Assembly (NCBI RefSeq): GCF_019702945.1
Contig: NZ_AP024749.1
Location: 1,984,001 to 2,048,000, forward strand
Reading direction: 5' to 3'
From: Flavobacterium okayamense
Lineage (GTDB): Bacteria > Bacteroidota > Bacteroidia > Flavobacteriales > Flavobacteriaceae
Length of the DNA: 64,000 nt
Made by a program: the position numbers and the translations under genes. Positions 28,271 through 36,371 of the stretch are shown here, one piece after another (within the stretch, counting starts at the first letter, position 1; every line of letters begins with the position of its first letter). Below the pieces are notes generated by a model. It was given only the letters and a program-made list of their open reading frames with translations, was not told the origin of the DNA and made no database searches.

Positions 28271-28286
28271 TTTTATATATTTTTAT

Positions 28287-31200
28287 TTAACTATTCTCAA
28301 CAATATCTATTTCTTCTTGTGTTAACCCGTACAACTCATAAACCATTTGGTCGATGGCTTTATCAGTAGCATCAATTTGAGCTTTTAAATCTAGGGCTTG
28401 TTTTTTATAATCTTCAAACAAATCCATCCACTCAATTTCATCTTTTTTGGTTAGGGGAGTGCCACCAATTCCTTTTATAGCTTTATTGAGTTCTTTTATA
28501 AAATCTGCAAATGATAATTCGTACCAGTTTTCTAATTTCTTAGTTAGTTTATCCAAATGAAACTGACCTGAAAAGTATTTTATGAATTTTGAATTGATTA
28601 TTTGAAAATCAGAATTTAATGAAATTATTTTTTCTACTTTTTCAATAAATGGTTTTTGAATTTCTAACGATTCAATTTTAGGTAATGGAAATGGTTCAAG
28701 GTATTTAGTCTTAAATGTAAAAAAACCACCTCTTAAGACATAACCAGTACTACTTAAATAAAACCACAATAATTTTGAATTAAGAATGGCTAACCAAAAT
28801 TTATTATCTTCTTTTATAAACTTGTTTTTCGCTAGAGTATAACATTTTGTATTATGAAATAAAGATTTTGTATCTAAAGTCATATTAGTTCCCAATGAAA
28901 TTTCAGGAGTAATTATCTTTTCTTGTTCAAATAATGAAATCTCTCTGGAACGATGCAAACTATACCATGCTTTTGGATTAGTTTTATATCTTATTTTTTT
29001 CTCAATTAATTCATTTTTAAATGGTAAGATATATTGATATGCTAAAGGATAATTAGATTTAAAGTTATCTTCTTCAAAAGGGATAGTTTTTCCGTTTTTT
29101 TCTTCATGAGGGTAAAAGCAATAATAATTTGCATCTAAGCATTTATATTTTTTCACATCTTCTCCTTTTAATAAAGGTCTAACAATATTTGCTTCTAAGG
29201 TAATTTCTTGATTAATTTTATCAGAGAATCCAATAAATTTATCACCAATAATTTTTCCTTTCATTAAATAAATGTCATCACCAACAGATACTACTCCTTG
29301 ACTAATATTTTCAAAAACATCTTTTATTGTTAAAGGTTGTTTGTTGATTTTATCGATTAATGATTGTTCACATTGACTATTTAAATTCCATTTTTCACCT
29401 GATAAAATTTTGTAGTCAATTATTTCAAAATCAAATACATCAAAAATCTCCAAAGGTTTAATTTGCTTGTAATTAAACTGTTTATTGTTCTTAGATAGAT
29501 TGATTATACAGGTATAAGTTGATGCATCAGCAAAAACCATCTCTGAACCAAAATGAATTAGACTTTCAACAGCTTTTTTATCAACAAAAAAGTTTCTAAT
29601 CCCAACACCAAAATCACTTATTAAAAACTTGTGTGGCAAAATAAATGATACAACTCCCTTTTGATTTATTAGGTTATAAGAATGCTCCATGAAAAGGACA
29701 TAAACATCAAATCTGCCTGTAGCTGATTTAAATTTTTTTTCATAAAACAAACTTTCTTTTTCAAAATTTTCCCTTAACCCTTGAACTCTTAAATAAGGAG
29801 GATTACCAATAATAACATCAAAACCACCATTAGAAAACACTTCAGGAAATTGCTCTTGCCAGTTAAAAGCTTTGTCGCCGGCAACGGTTTTACTTTCAAT
29901 TAATGAGTTACCGCATTTAATATTATTGTTTAAACTGGTTAGTTTACGTTTGGGTTGTGCGGTGCGTAACCATAGAGAAAGTTTAGCAATTTCAACACTT
30001 TCCTCATTTAAGTCAACACCGTAAATATTGTGTTCCAAAATTTGGTTTTCAATATCAGGAAATGCAAACCCGCCGCCAAATAACTGTCGGTTCAGCTCGT
30101 CTATAAAACTATGTTCTTTAATTAAAAAGTCTAGTGCCTGGTTTAAGAATGCTCCTGAGCCACAAGCAGGGTCACAAATAGTAATTTGCAACAACCAATT
30201 GCGGTACTCTTGCAACTTTTGGTCTAGTTTTTTTATGGTTTCGGCTTGTCGGTTCTTTCTACCTTTAGCATACTCTTCATCTACAATGCCAAGCTCTTGT
30301 TTCTTTTGCTCACAAAGTTTCCCTACGGTATTGTCAACAATGTATTTAGTGATGTATTTTGGGGTATAAAAAACACCATCTTTTTTGCGTTTGGTTTTTT
30401 GTTTGTCAAATTCAGTTCCTTCAATTTCGGCATTTACACTTTCAATTTCGTTTAGTGAATGCTCAAAAATGTGACCGAGAATATTAACATCTACTTGACT
30501 CTCAAAATCATAAGCCGAGAGTTTTTTGGTATGACGATAGAGTAAGTCGTCATCAATTACCATGGCATCCAAAACAGCATCGGGTTGAAATAGCCCACCA
30601 TTATAGGCGAAAACTTCTTCTTTTTTATCTGTCCCTTTTCTACCAGTGTCTAGATAGCCAAAATATTGCTTGTAACGGTCGTATAATGGAACTTGAACAT
30701 CTAACTCTTCTAATGCTTTCCATTCGTTTAAAATGGTTAAAATAGAGTTAGGTGATAATAATCCTCTATCTTCAGCAAATAAGATAAATAAGAAACGATC
30801 GATAAGTTTTTGCGACTTTTTGAATAGAGCCAACTTGATGTTCTTTTCCGTTAGTTCACGTAAACTATCGTTTTTCATATTGCGTTTTACCAAATCGCGA
30901 TACAATTCACGTTTAAACACAGAATAATCGGCATAAAACTTTTTGGTAATACTTTCTTCTTCAACAATAGAAGCCTCTTTTATGGCTAACGGTTTGTTGT
31001 TTAGAAGTTGGTCTTTTGCCAAACACAAGTAGAATAATTCAAATTCCTTTTCGGTAAGTGTAAATAAATTGAACTCTTCAAAATCAACCGCATTGTTAAT
31101 GTAAAAACGTAGTTTTTCAAAGTTAGATGTAATTACATAAACACACCCCACTTGATTAGCTTTGTAATCAAACGCCTGTTGACGAATGCTTTCCAAGTCT

Positions 31201-31526
31201 TTGGTATTCGTACCTTTTAACTCAATTACAGCTAGTGCTTTATCATCTTTTAATATGGCACCATCGGCTTTTTTACTACCTTTTTGGTTTTTAAGTTCAG
31301 TAGTTAAATTGAATTTTGGAGTAGGGTTAAGGGTATAACCTAAAATGTTCACAAACAGTTCTCGTAAAAAGCCTTCCTGGAATTGCTCTTCTTTGCTATT
31401 GCGAATATTGTCTTGTGTTTTAGCATCGTGAAAAAACTTCGTAAATTTTTTATACGCTTTTTCAACTTCTGTTTTGTCCTGTTGAGCTAAATATTTTTTT
31501 AGTACCGATTGCTGAAATAATGGCAT
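28287..31526 (-). CDS. Type IIG restriction-modification enzyme (nuclease-methyltransferase fusion), 1079 aa
   Basis: Order of parts: N-terminal PD-(D/E)xK nuclease (ADGAILKDDKALAVIELKG, about residues 83-103); a helical linker; N6-adenine methyltransferase with motif I CDPACGSGAF (about 453) and motif IV IGNPPYLRV (about 572); then an Eco57I/TaqI-type target-recognition region to the C-terminus. All key residues are present, so it looks functional as a single-protein restriction-modification system. The C-terminal recognition part (below ~29760) is visibly more AT-rich than the rest, which suggests a swapped specificity domain. The partner gene is the dgt remnant, not a separate specificity gene. 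Confidence 0.92.
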   Translation of the reverse strand: MPLFQQSVLKKYLAQQDKTEVEKAYKKFTKFFHDAKTQDNIRNSKEEQFQEGFLRELFVNILGYTLNPTPKFNLTTELKNQKGSKKADGAILKDDKALAVIELKGTNTKDLESIRQQAFDYKANQVGCVYVITSNFEKLRFYINNAVDFEEFNLFTLTEKEFELFYLCLAKDQLLNNKPLAIKEASIVEEESITKKFYADYSVFKRELYRDLVKRNMKNDSLRELTEKNIKLALFKKSQKLIDRFLFILFAEDRGLLSPNSILTILNEWKALEELDVQVPLYDRYKQYFGYLDTGRKGTDKKEEVFAYNGGLFQPDAVLDAMVIDDDLLYRHTKKLSAYDFESQVDVNILGHIFEHSLNEIESVNAEIEGTEFDKQKTKRKKDGVFYTPKYITKYIVDNTVGKLCEQKKQELGIVDEEYAKGRKNRQAETIKKLDQKLQEYRNWLLQITICDPACGSGAFLNQALDFLIKEHSFIDELNRQLFGGGFAFPDIENQILEHNIYGVDLNEESVEIAKLSLWLRTAQPKRKLTSLNNNIKCGNSLIESKTVAGDKAFNWQEQFPEVFSNGGFDVIIGNPPYLRVQGLRENFEKESLFYEKKFKSATGRFDVYVLFMEHSYNLINQKGVVSFILPHKFLISDFGVGIRNFFVDKKAVESLIHFGSEMVFADASTYTCIINLSKNNKQFNYKQIKPLEIFDVFDFEIIDYKILSGEKWNLNSQCEQSLIDKINKQPLTIKDVFENISQGVVSVGDDIYLMKGKIIGDKFIGFSDKINQEITLEANIVRPLLKGEDVKKYKCLDANYYCFYPHEEKNGKTIPFEEDNFKSNYPLAYQYILPFKNELIEKKIRYKTNPKAWYSLHRSREISLFEQEKIITPEISLGTNMTLDTKSLFHNTKCYTLAKNKFIKEDNKFWLAILNSKLLWFYLSSTGYVLRGGFFTFKTKYLEPFPLPKIESLEIQKPFIEKVEKIISLNSDFQIINSKFIKYFSGQFHLDKLTKKLENWYELSFADFIKELNKAIKGIGGTPLTKKDEIEWMDLFEDYKKQALDLKAQIDATDKAIDQMVYELYGLTQEEIDIVENS

Positions 31527-31661
31527 TGTAATGTATTATAATAAATGATTCACAAGCTTAAGTTATTAAACTTGTTTTATTGGTAGGGGGAATTCAAATT
31601 TAATAAATTTATCGTTGTAATGTAAGATAAGTTTTAAACTAAGTTATCAACAAAAGAAACT

Positions 31662-31680
31662 AAAGGAAAGAAAAATTATT
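31662..31680. repeat. Candidate distal attachment-site copy
   Basis: AAAGGAAAGAAAAATTATT matches 37637-37655 at 17 of 19 positions in direct orientation, and the flanks (TCAAC...AAAAGAAA) are loosely similar. The sequence is A-rich, so chance similarity cannot be excluded. Confidence 0.3.
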
Positions 31681-31730
31681 AGCTAATTGAATTAACTTTT
31701 AATAATTTTACAGTTCGAAAATATTTAATC

Positions 31731-31881
31731 GCGTAAGCTTTTATTTGGTAAAAGAAAACTAGGAATCTTCTAAACAACCAAACTAAAAGGCTTACGCCTG
31801 TGCATGATACTTGCGTGGGCGTAGTCAATTGGTTGTTGGGTCTCCTAGTACCTCTTTTACTGTTGGCTAATGTCTCACGCA
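31731..31881. other. Structured, relatively GC-rich non-coding segment
   Basis: The 368-bp gap 31527-31894 holds no convincing gene. Within it, 31731-31749 and 31777-31797 form an inverted repeat (arms GCGTAAGCTTTTATTTGGT and its complement with two 1-nt bulges), with a nested AGAA/TTCT. Further pairings are TACGCC 31793-31798 with GGCGTA 31818-31823, and TGCGTG 31812-31817 with CACGCA 31876-31881. The segment is richer in G+C than its surroundings. It could be an oriT, a structured RNA or a recombination site. Confidence 0.5.
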
Positions 31882-31894
31882 TTTTTTTGTACTT

Positions 31895-32401
31895 ATGAAA
31901 GAAAACCAAACATTTCAAAAAATCTTAAACTATTTGTTATTTGAAGATTTTAATAAGCCTGTTTTCAATGAAGATAGTGCAGCTTTATCTGTAAGTTTTA
32001 TTCAAGACAACAAACCTGGAGCTTCAGTTGAAGAAGGTCTGAATATTAAAATGAACTCTATATTTAGTTCAATTTTAATAAAATTAGACAAAGACGATAG
32101 AGAACAAATCCTCAAGAACATTCTTGAGGACCGTAAGAGTTATGATGGATTACTATTCTTATTCACAATGGAAATAGAAAAGCTCTTTAAAAACAAACAA
32201 ATTGATATTCCTTTAGAGTTTTTAAAAATGATGAATAATTATGTTTCAAAAAACGAGTTAAATGCTTTTGTTTTAATTTATTTTAAACTCTTTTTCGCTG
32301 ATTTATTTGAAGAAAGATTCAATCAAAAAACTCAAATTTCTGAAAAAGAATACGTTAAAGTTTTAGAAAAATTTACAAGTAAAAAATCATCAATTGATTA
32401 A
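31895..32401 (+). CDS. Hypothetical cargo protein, 168 aa
   Basis: Not recognised. It is a soluble, helical, Lys/Phe-rich protein without signal peptide or membrane segment. It is the only plus-strand gene inside the putative element, and its stop overlaps that of the convergent BfmA-like gene by 4 bp. It starts 14 nt after the structured segment 31731-31881, which may carry its promoter. Its composition is like the element's other genes. A regulator or accessory defence role is possible but unsupported. Confidence 0.65.
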   Translation: MKENQTFQKILNYLLFEDFNKPVFNEDSAALSVSFIQDNKPGASVEEGLNIKMNSIFSSILIKLDKDDREQILKNILEDRKSYDGLLFLFTMEIEKLFKNKQIDIPLEFLKMMNNYVSKNELNAFVLIYFKLFFADLFEERFNQKTQISEKEYVKVLEKFTSKKSSID

Positions 32402-33012
32402 TATTTAATTAATTTTAAAAATTCTTCTTCAGATAATTCAAGGACAATTTTTGGTTTAGAAAATGTTCCTTTTTCTACAGAATATTTATTCTTTATTTCA
32501 TTTAGATTTTTACAAATGGAACTAATTTTTTTATGATTATCGTCATTAATCTTTTCAGAAAGATTATATAATTTATCTTGAGTTTTTAATTTTTCTTCAT
32601 ACTTTTTTATAACATTTTCAATTTCTTTTTCGTTAGTTTTTGGTTCAATACTTGTGACATTTTGTGAAGAATTTATTCCTTCATAAACGTACTGTTTTAT
32701 ATCGTCTATTTTGTGATTTAAGTCTTGTGTAACTGTTCTGAATATTGGATTTAATTTATCATTTTCAATTTTTCTGACAACTGCAATAACTCTATTGTTG
32801 TCATTATTAAATTCATCCATTTTTGAGAGTACTTTATCTAATACAGAAGTAAATTTATCTTTTGGATTAACAGGATTTGTTTCAAAAAAGTACAATATAT
32901 CTTCTACTAATTTTATGTTTGTATTGTAACCAAATCTTTTCTTTAGATTAGTCCATCGACTAACCATAAGTCCATTTAGTCTAATGTCAATATTTTTCTT
33001 TTCTGTATTCAT
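32398..33012 (-). CDS. BfmA/BtgA-like mobilisation protein, 204 aa
   Basis: The N-terminal ~60 residues (IDIRLNGLMVSRWTNLKKRFGYNTNIKLVEDILYFFETNP) resemble the DNA-binding start of the BfmA/BtgA mobilisation accessory proteins of Bacteroides elements. The rest is charged coiled-coil-like sequence. In those elements this protein helps a relaxase at oriT. Here the expected downstream relaxase (BmgA/MobA type) is missing and the gene ends against a convergent ORF. The assignment rests on the N-terminus, length and context. Confidence 0.55.
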   Translation of the reverse strand: MNTEKKNIDIRLNGLMVSRWTNLKKRFGYNTNIKLVEDILYFFETNPVNPKDKFTSVLDKVLSKMDEFNNDNNRVIAVVRKIENDKLNPIFRTVTQDLNHKIDDIKQYVYEGINSSQNVTSIEPKTNEKEIENVIKKYEEKLKTQDKLYNLSEKINDDNHKKISSICKNLNEIKNKYSVEKGTFSKPKIVLELSEEEFLKLIKY

Positions 33013-33107
33013 GAAATTGTAATTAAGTCATTGATTAATAATTTGTTAAGTTTGTTTTACGTTTTAATTCCGTAATTTTAAAAAGACTAATGCCGTATTT
33101 ACTGGTA

Positions 33108-33151
33108 GAATGGAGTGTTAACTCCGTTCCGTCTTGCGTATTTGAGAATAC
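33108..33151. promoter_or_regulatory. Paired hairpins upstream of the BfmA-like gene (oriT candidate)
   Basis: A 9-bp stem with one G:U pair (33108-33116 with 33121-33129, loop GTTA) is followed by a 5-bp stem (33138-33142 with 33147-33151). They lie in the 141-bp gap between the primase stop and the BfmA-like start. This is where NBU-type elements often place oriT, but a primase terminator is an alternative. Confidence 0.4.
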
Positions 33152-33153
33152 AC

Positions 33154-34020
33154 TTAAAAAGTAGTATTCAAAAGCCATTCATTTAAATCTTTAAAATCTT
33201 TGTAAAATGCTCTACAATCTGTTGCATTATTGAATTTTTCAAGTGTTAATTTTGTTTGTTCATTTCCTGCTGCATCATTATCCAAAAACAATTCAATTTC
33301 ATCATATTTTGATAAAATTTCATCACAACGATTAATCAAGGTTATTGAATTTAGAATTAAAAAATCGGAATCAGATTTGAATTTATTTATGAACGATAAG
33401 TAATCAAAAAAGCCTTCAAAAATTCTTAATTTGTTTTTATAACCTTTTACCAAATGAGTAACATCTTTTTTTCCTATACATATTTTGGCATATTTGGAAC
33501 GAATTTCATAGCCTTCAGTATTATTTTTGAAACCAATTCCAAAATATTTTTTGCCATTTACTTCGTAATGAACTTCTCTTAAATTTGATTCGTTTTCGTA
33601 ATTGTAAATTTTCCTATTTTCTAAATATTTTTTCAATGCAAAATGTTGTATTTCAGTTACTTTATTTATTTTAATTTTACTTTCAGTTTCAGTAAAAATT
33701 AATGCAATATTTTTTTGCTCTTGAAAAGAAAAAACAGATCTGTCTGAATATTTCTCTAAGAATTTTAAAACTTCAGAAATTGAATAATTAAATTTAATTG
33801 CGACAAAATCAATTGTATTTCCACCTTTTTGAAGCCCGTGATCATACCATTTGTTTATTTTGGTATTTATTTTAAATGAAGGTGTTTTTTCATCGTGTAA
33901 AGGACTTGAGTACCAAATATCAAATCCAATTGTTTTTGATGGTGTATAATTCATTTTTTGAAGGACTAATTCAATAGAAATATTACGAGCTTTTTCCAAA
34001 GTGATTCTTTTTCTTTTCAT
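33154..34020 (-). CDS. Toprim-domain DNA primase of a mobile element, 288 aa
   Basis: The N-terminus is a CHC2-like primase domain without the zinc cysteines (DIWYSSPLHDEKTPSFKINTKINKWYDHGLQKGGNTIDFV), as in element-borne Bacteroidota primases. A Toprim domain follows: LRIFEGFFDYLSFI (Glu of the Toprim core) and ELFLDNDAAGNEQT (DxD-type acidic pair). It probably primes replication of the excised element. It is short relative to DnaG and lacks the helicase-binding domain. The iterons lie 99 nt upstream of its start. Confidence 0.82.
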   Translation of the reverse strand: MKRKRITLEKARNISIELVLQKMNYTPSKTIGFDIWYSSPLHDEKTPSFKINTKINKWYDHGLQKGGNTIDFVAIKFNYSISEVLKFLEKYSDRSVFSFQEQKNIALIFTETESKIKINKVTEIQHFALKKYLENRKIYNYENESNLREVHYEVNGKKYFGIGFKNNTEGYEIRSKYAKICIGKKDVTHLVKGYKNKLRIFEGFFDYLSFINKFKSDSDFLILNSITLINRCDEILSKYDEIELFLDNDAAGNEQTKLTLEKFNNATDCRAFYKDFKDLNEWLLNTTF

Positions 34021-34118
34021 CAGAAAATTTTCTTTTTCGTTTAACTTGTATTATTAATTATAGGTTAACCTATTGTACAAGGCTGTTAAGTGTTTATTTT
34101 ATTGAGGTTAACAGAGGT

Positions 34119-34193
34119 AAATCACACAAAATGACTAAATATTTTTAATCAAATCACACAAAATGACTAAACAAATCACACAAAATGACTAAA
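34119..34193. repeat. Three iterons, likely replication origin
   Basis: Three exact 21-bp direct repeats start at 34119, 34151 and 34173; the shared core is AATCACACAAAATGACTAA. Spacings are 32 and 22 bp. A 10-bp inverted partial copy (TGTGTGATTT, 34225-34234) lies within the last codons of the initiator gene. Iterons beside a WH1-type initiator are the classic arrangement of a Rep-controlled plasmid-like origin. Confidence 0.8.
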
Positions 34194-34216
34194 TCCAAGA
34201 CTCACTCACACTTATT

Positions 34217-35185
34217 TTAAGTTATGTGTGATTTTAGAACTTCAAGTTCAGGTAAAATAACATTGACAAGTAAACTGTAAATATCTTTTTTGGTTTTAGT
34301 TCCTTCAGAATAGTTATCATCTAACTTAATAAATCGATAAAATGCTTTCTCTAAATTGTTTTGTTTTACAAGTATTTCAGTATAATCTAATGCTTTAGAG
34401 TCTTTATAATTTGGGAAATAGCGGTTTAAAAAACTATAGACAAATCGGTAATGTTCTTCTTTAACACCTGAAAAACCACTTTTGTTTTTATAATTTCCAT
34501 GTATTTTAATAGAGATTTTATCAAACTTTTTGTCAGATTTTGTAAGGGTGTATGTGAAAAACAAATCAGCTTTCTCTTTCAATTCAACTATAGAATCATC
34601 TAACACTCTTTGTCTAAAATGAGCTATTTGCTTATACTTGTTTTCGATAGACAAATACACTTTTAAATCTTCAATGCTACAATTATAACCACCTTTGTCT
34701 TTCCAACGGCAACAAAGCTCATATAAGGCTTTTGAATAGATAGAACTTAATCCTATAGCAATTGCCTTTTGAATGGATGTAAAACCGCCTCCTAGGTAGC
34801 AAAAAAACCTGCAAGCTTGGGATGGAACTATGAATGATATATATTGCGAATTTCTAACATACTTTATTCCACTAATTAGTGAAGTGATGTTCTCCTGAAC
34901 CTGTTCTGATTTTCCATTTCCTCCAGGAATGTTTATATGATATTCAACTTGTTTAGAAGCCAATGACTTTATAGAATCCTTTATTCTTTGATAATTATTA
35001 TACTTATCAATTTTTTTTAATTCAATTACTATTTCCTGTTCAGAATAAACCATATTTATATCTAAACTTTGCGATTTCATAAGCTCGTCAATAATGAAAT
35101 AAATGATGTTATATTCAATAGTTGACAAGGTGAATCGGGCAGTTGAAATATGGTTGGGTTTTCTTATGTAAATAGTGTTTTTCAA
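34217..35185 (-). CDS. RepB/WH1-type replication initiator, 322 aa
   Basis: The sequence follows the Rep_3/RepB initiator pattern: an N-terminal winged-helix domain (RKPNHISTARFTLSTIEYNIIYFIIDELMKSQ; ELKKIDKYNNYQRIKDSIKSL) and a second one (IGLSSIYSKALYELCCRWKDKGG; IEDLKVYLSIENKYKQIAHFRQRVLDDSIVELKEKADLFF). Such initiators bind iterons; three perfect copies lie immediately downstream of this gene. Its last residues are coded by an inverted iteron fragment. It should allow the excised element to replicate. Confidence 0.85.
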   Translation of the reverse strand: MKNTIYIRKPNHISTARFTLSTIEYNIIYFIIDELMKSQSLDINMVYSEQEIVIELKKIDKYNNYQRIKDSIKSLASKQVEYHINIPGGNGKSEQVQENITSLISGIKYVRNSQYISFIVPSQACRFFCYLGGGFTSIQKAIAIGLSSIYSKALYELCCRWKDKGGYNCSIEDLKVYLSIENKYKQIAHFRQRVLDDSIVELKEKADLFFTYTLTKSDKKFDKISIKIHGNYKNKSGFSGVKEEHYRFVYSFLNRYFPNYKDSKALDYTEILVKQNNLEKAFYRFIKLDDNYSEGTKTKKDIYSLLVNVILPELEVLKSHIT

Positions 35186-35267
35186 AGTCTTATTTTTGGC
35201 TTATTACAAATTCAAAATCAAGAACAACATTAAATGCGAGCACAGAAGAGTATTCTATGCTCGCACT

Positions 35268-35555
35268 TTATTTCTTAAATGTTGTGTAGTCAATTGCTTT
35301 TTGCTCTATTTGAGAAATAGAGTTTGATTTGTTTTGCAACAACCATTCATCAATTTCATTTTTTTGAAAGAATAATGTTTTGCCATTTGGCTTTGAGTAG
35401 GGGATAATACTCTTATGAACCAATTTATAAATATAACTACGAGAAAATCCTGTGTAGTTTATTAAATCATCTACAGTTAAGATTTGTTTTGCTGTACTTA
35501 CAATTAGAATTTCTAATTGATTTAGTTTCTTTAAGATTACATCGTTACTTTCCAT
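35268..35555 (-). CDS. HTH-17 excisionase-like DNA-binding protein, 95 aa
   Basis: The central region ILTVDDLINYTGFSRSYIYKLVHKSIIPYSKPNGKTLFFQKNEIDEWLL is a MerR/excisionase-type helix-turn-helix (HTH_17) with the usual wing. Small proteins of this kind accompany integrases in Bacteroidota elements as excisionases or regulators. The gene lies between the membrane ORF and the replication initiator, same strand. A 7-bp inverted repeat abuts its start codon. Confidence 0.85.
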   Translation of the reverse strand: MESNDVILKKLNQLEILIVSTAKQILTVDDLINYTGFSRSYIYKLVHKSIIPYSKPNGKTLFFQKNEIDEWLLQNKSNSISQIEQKAIDYTTFKK

Positions 35556-35584
35556 TGCTGTCTATTTTTAAGATTATGACAGCA
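35556..35584. promoter_or_regulatory. Inverted repeat abutting the HTH gene start (operator candidate)
   Basis: TGCTGTC (35556-35562) and GACAGCA (35578-35584) are perfect inverted arms with a 15-nt spacer, directly against the start codon. A second small palindrome, CCCT-N7-AGGG, lies at 35604-35618. Autoregulation by the HTH protein is plausible. Confidence 0.4.
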
Positions 35585-35655
35585 AAACTAAAGAAGGTAT
35601 TAGCCCTGTACATTAGGGTAAACAGTAATAAAATATGATTTACGCTATCACTTTT

Positions 35656-36369
35656 TTAATTATTTTTAGGTACCCAGTCGCTATATGATTTGTTTAAATT
35701 TTTACTAATTATTTCACTCTCATTTTTGGTAAAATTTCGAACGATATAGTTTATAAGCTCTTTTCTTTTTTCACCTTTAAGGTTTTTTATTCCATCTTCG
35801 ATAAAATATTCATGAAATAAATCAAATATAAATCCATAAGTAATATCTCCATTTCTTGATTTTGAACTAGATTTTTGTCCTATTCTATCAATCCATTTGA
35901 TTTTTTTTTCAAGGTTAGCACCTTTAGAAATTGAAAGTAATTCCGAATAATTGATAATTGCTCTGTTTTCATTATTCAATTTAGTTACTAATTCTTGAAG
36001 GAATGATTCTTCTAATAATTTAAATTTAAGTTTTTCAATTACTTCAGTTTTAGTACTATTTTCATCCCTTTTATTTAAAGTAAAATAAGTTAACCAAGAC
36101 AAAAACAAAATGGAAGCACTTACGATAATAATTTCATAAATAGACGTGTCTTTCTTTATTATTAAATTGAATAAAAACATAGAAAATAGTATAAAAAAAA
36201 ATGAAACTGCTAGCTTGATTCTGTCAATATTTGGATTCCAATTGCTTTTTTCATTGCAAAAAAAAGCTAAAATAAATTTCTGATTATATCTAATTGAAAT
36301 CAATGATTGAAACAAGATATTTAAGGTTAGAAAACCAATAACAGTGTATGAGATAAAATTTGTATACAT
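35656..36369 (-). CDS. Membrane protein of unknown function, integrase-linked, 237 aa
   Basis: Three hydrophobic segments (about residues 6-26, 48-68, 76-97) are followed by a ~140-residue soluble domain rich in Lys, Glu and Asn (helical; contains WIDRIGQKSSSKSRNGDITYGFIFDLFHEYF). It begins 2 nt after the integrase stop, so the two are almost certainly cotranscribed and probably translationally coupled. No known domain. Cargo of the element; an immunity, entry-exclusion or defence role is possible but unsupported. Confidence 0.68.
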   Translation of the reverse strand: MYTNFISYTVIGFLTLNILFQSLISIRYNQKFILAFFCNEKSNWNPNIDRIKLAVSFFFILFSMFLFNLIIKKDTSIYEIIIVSASILFLSWLTYFTLNKRDENSTKTEVIEKLKFKLLEESFLQELVTKLNNENRAIINYSELLSISKGANLEKKIKWIDRIGQKSSSKSRNGDITYGFIFDLFHEYFIEDGIKNLKGEKRKELINYIVRNFTKNESEIISKNLNKSYSDWVPKNN

Positions 36370-36371
36370 AT

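Noticed and set aside
28140..30927. Several plus-strand frames of 61-113 residues inside the type IIG gene
   Set aside because: They are antisense shadows of a gene with clear protein motifs.
31679..31918. 79-residue minus-strand frame across the structured segment
   Set aside because: It covers the inverted repeats, lacks a convincing domain or signal, and overlaps the start of the 31895 gene. The base composition is better explained by structure than by coding; kept only as an alternative reading.
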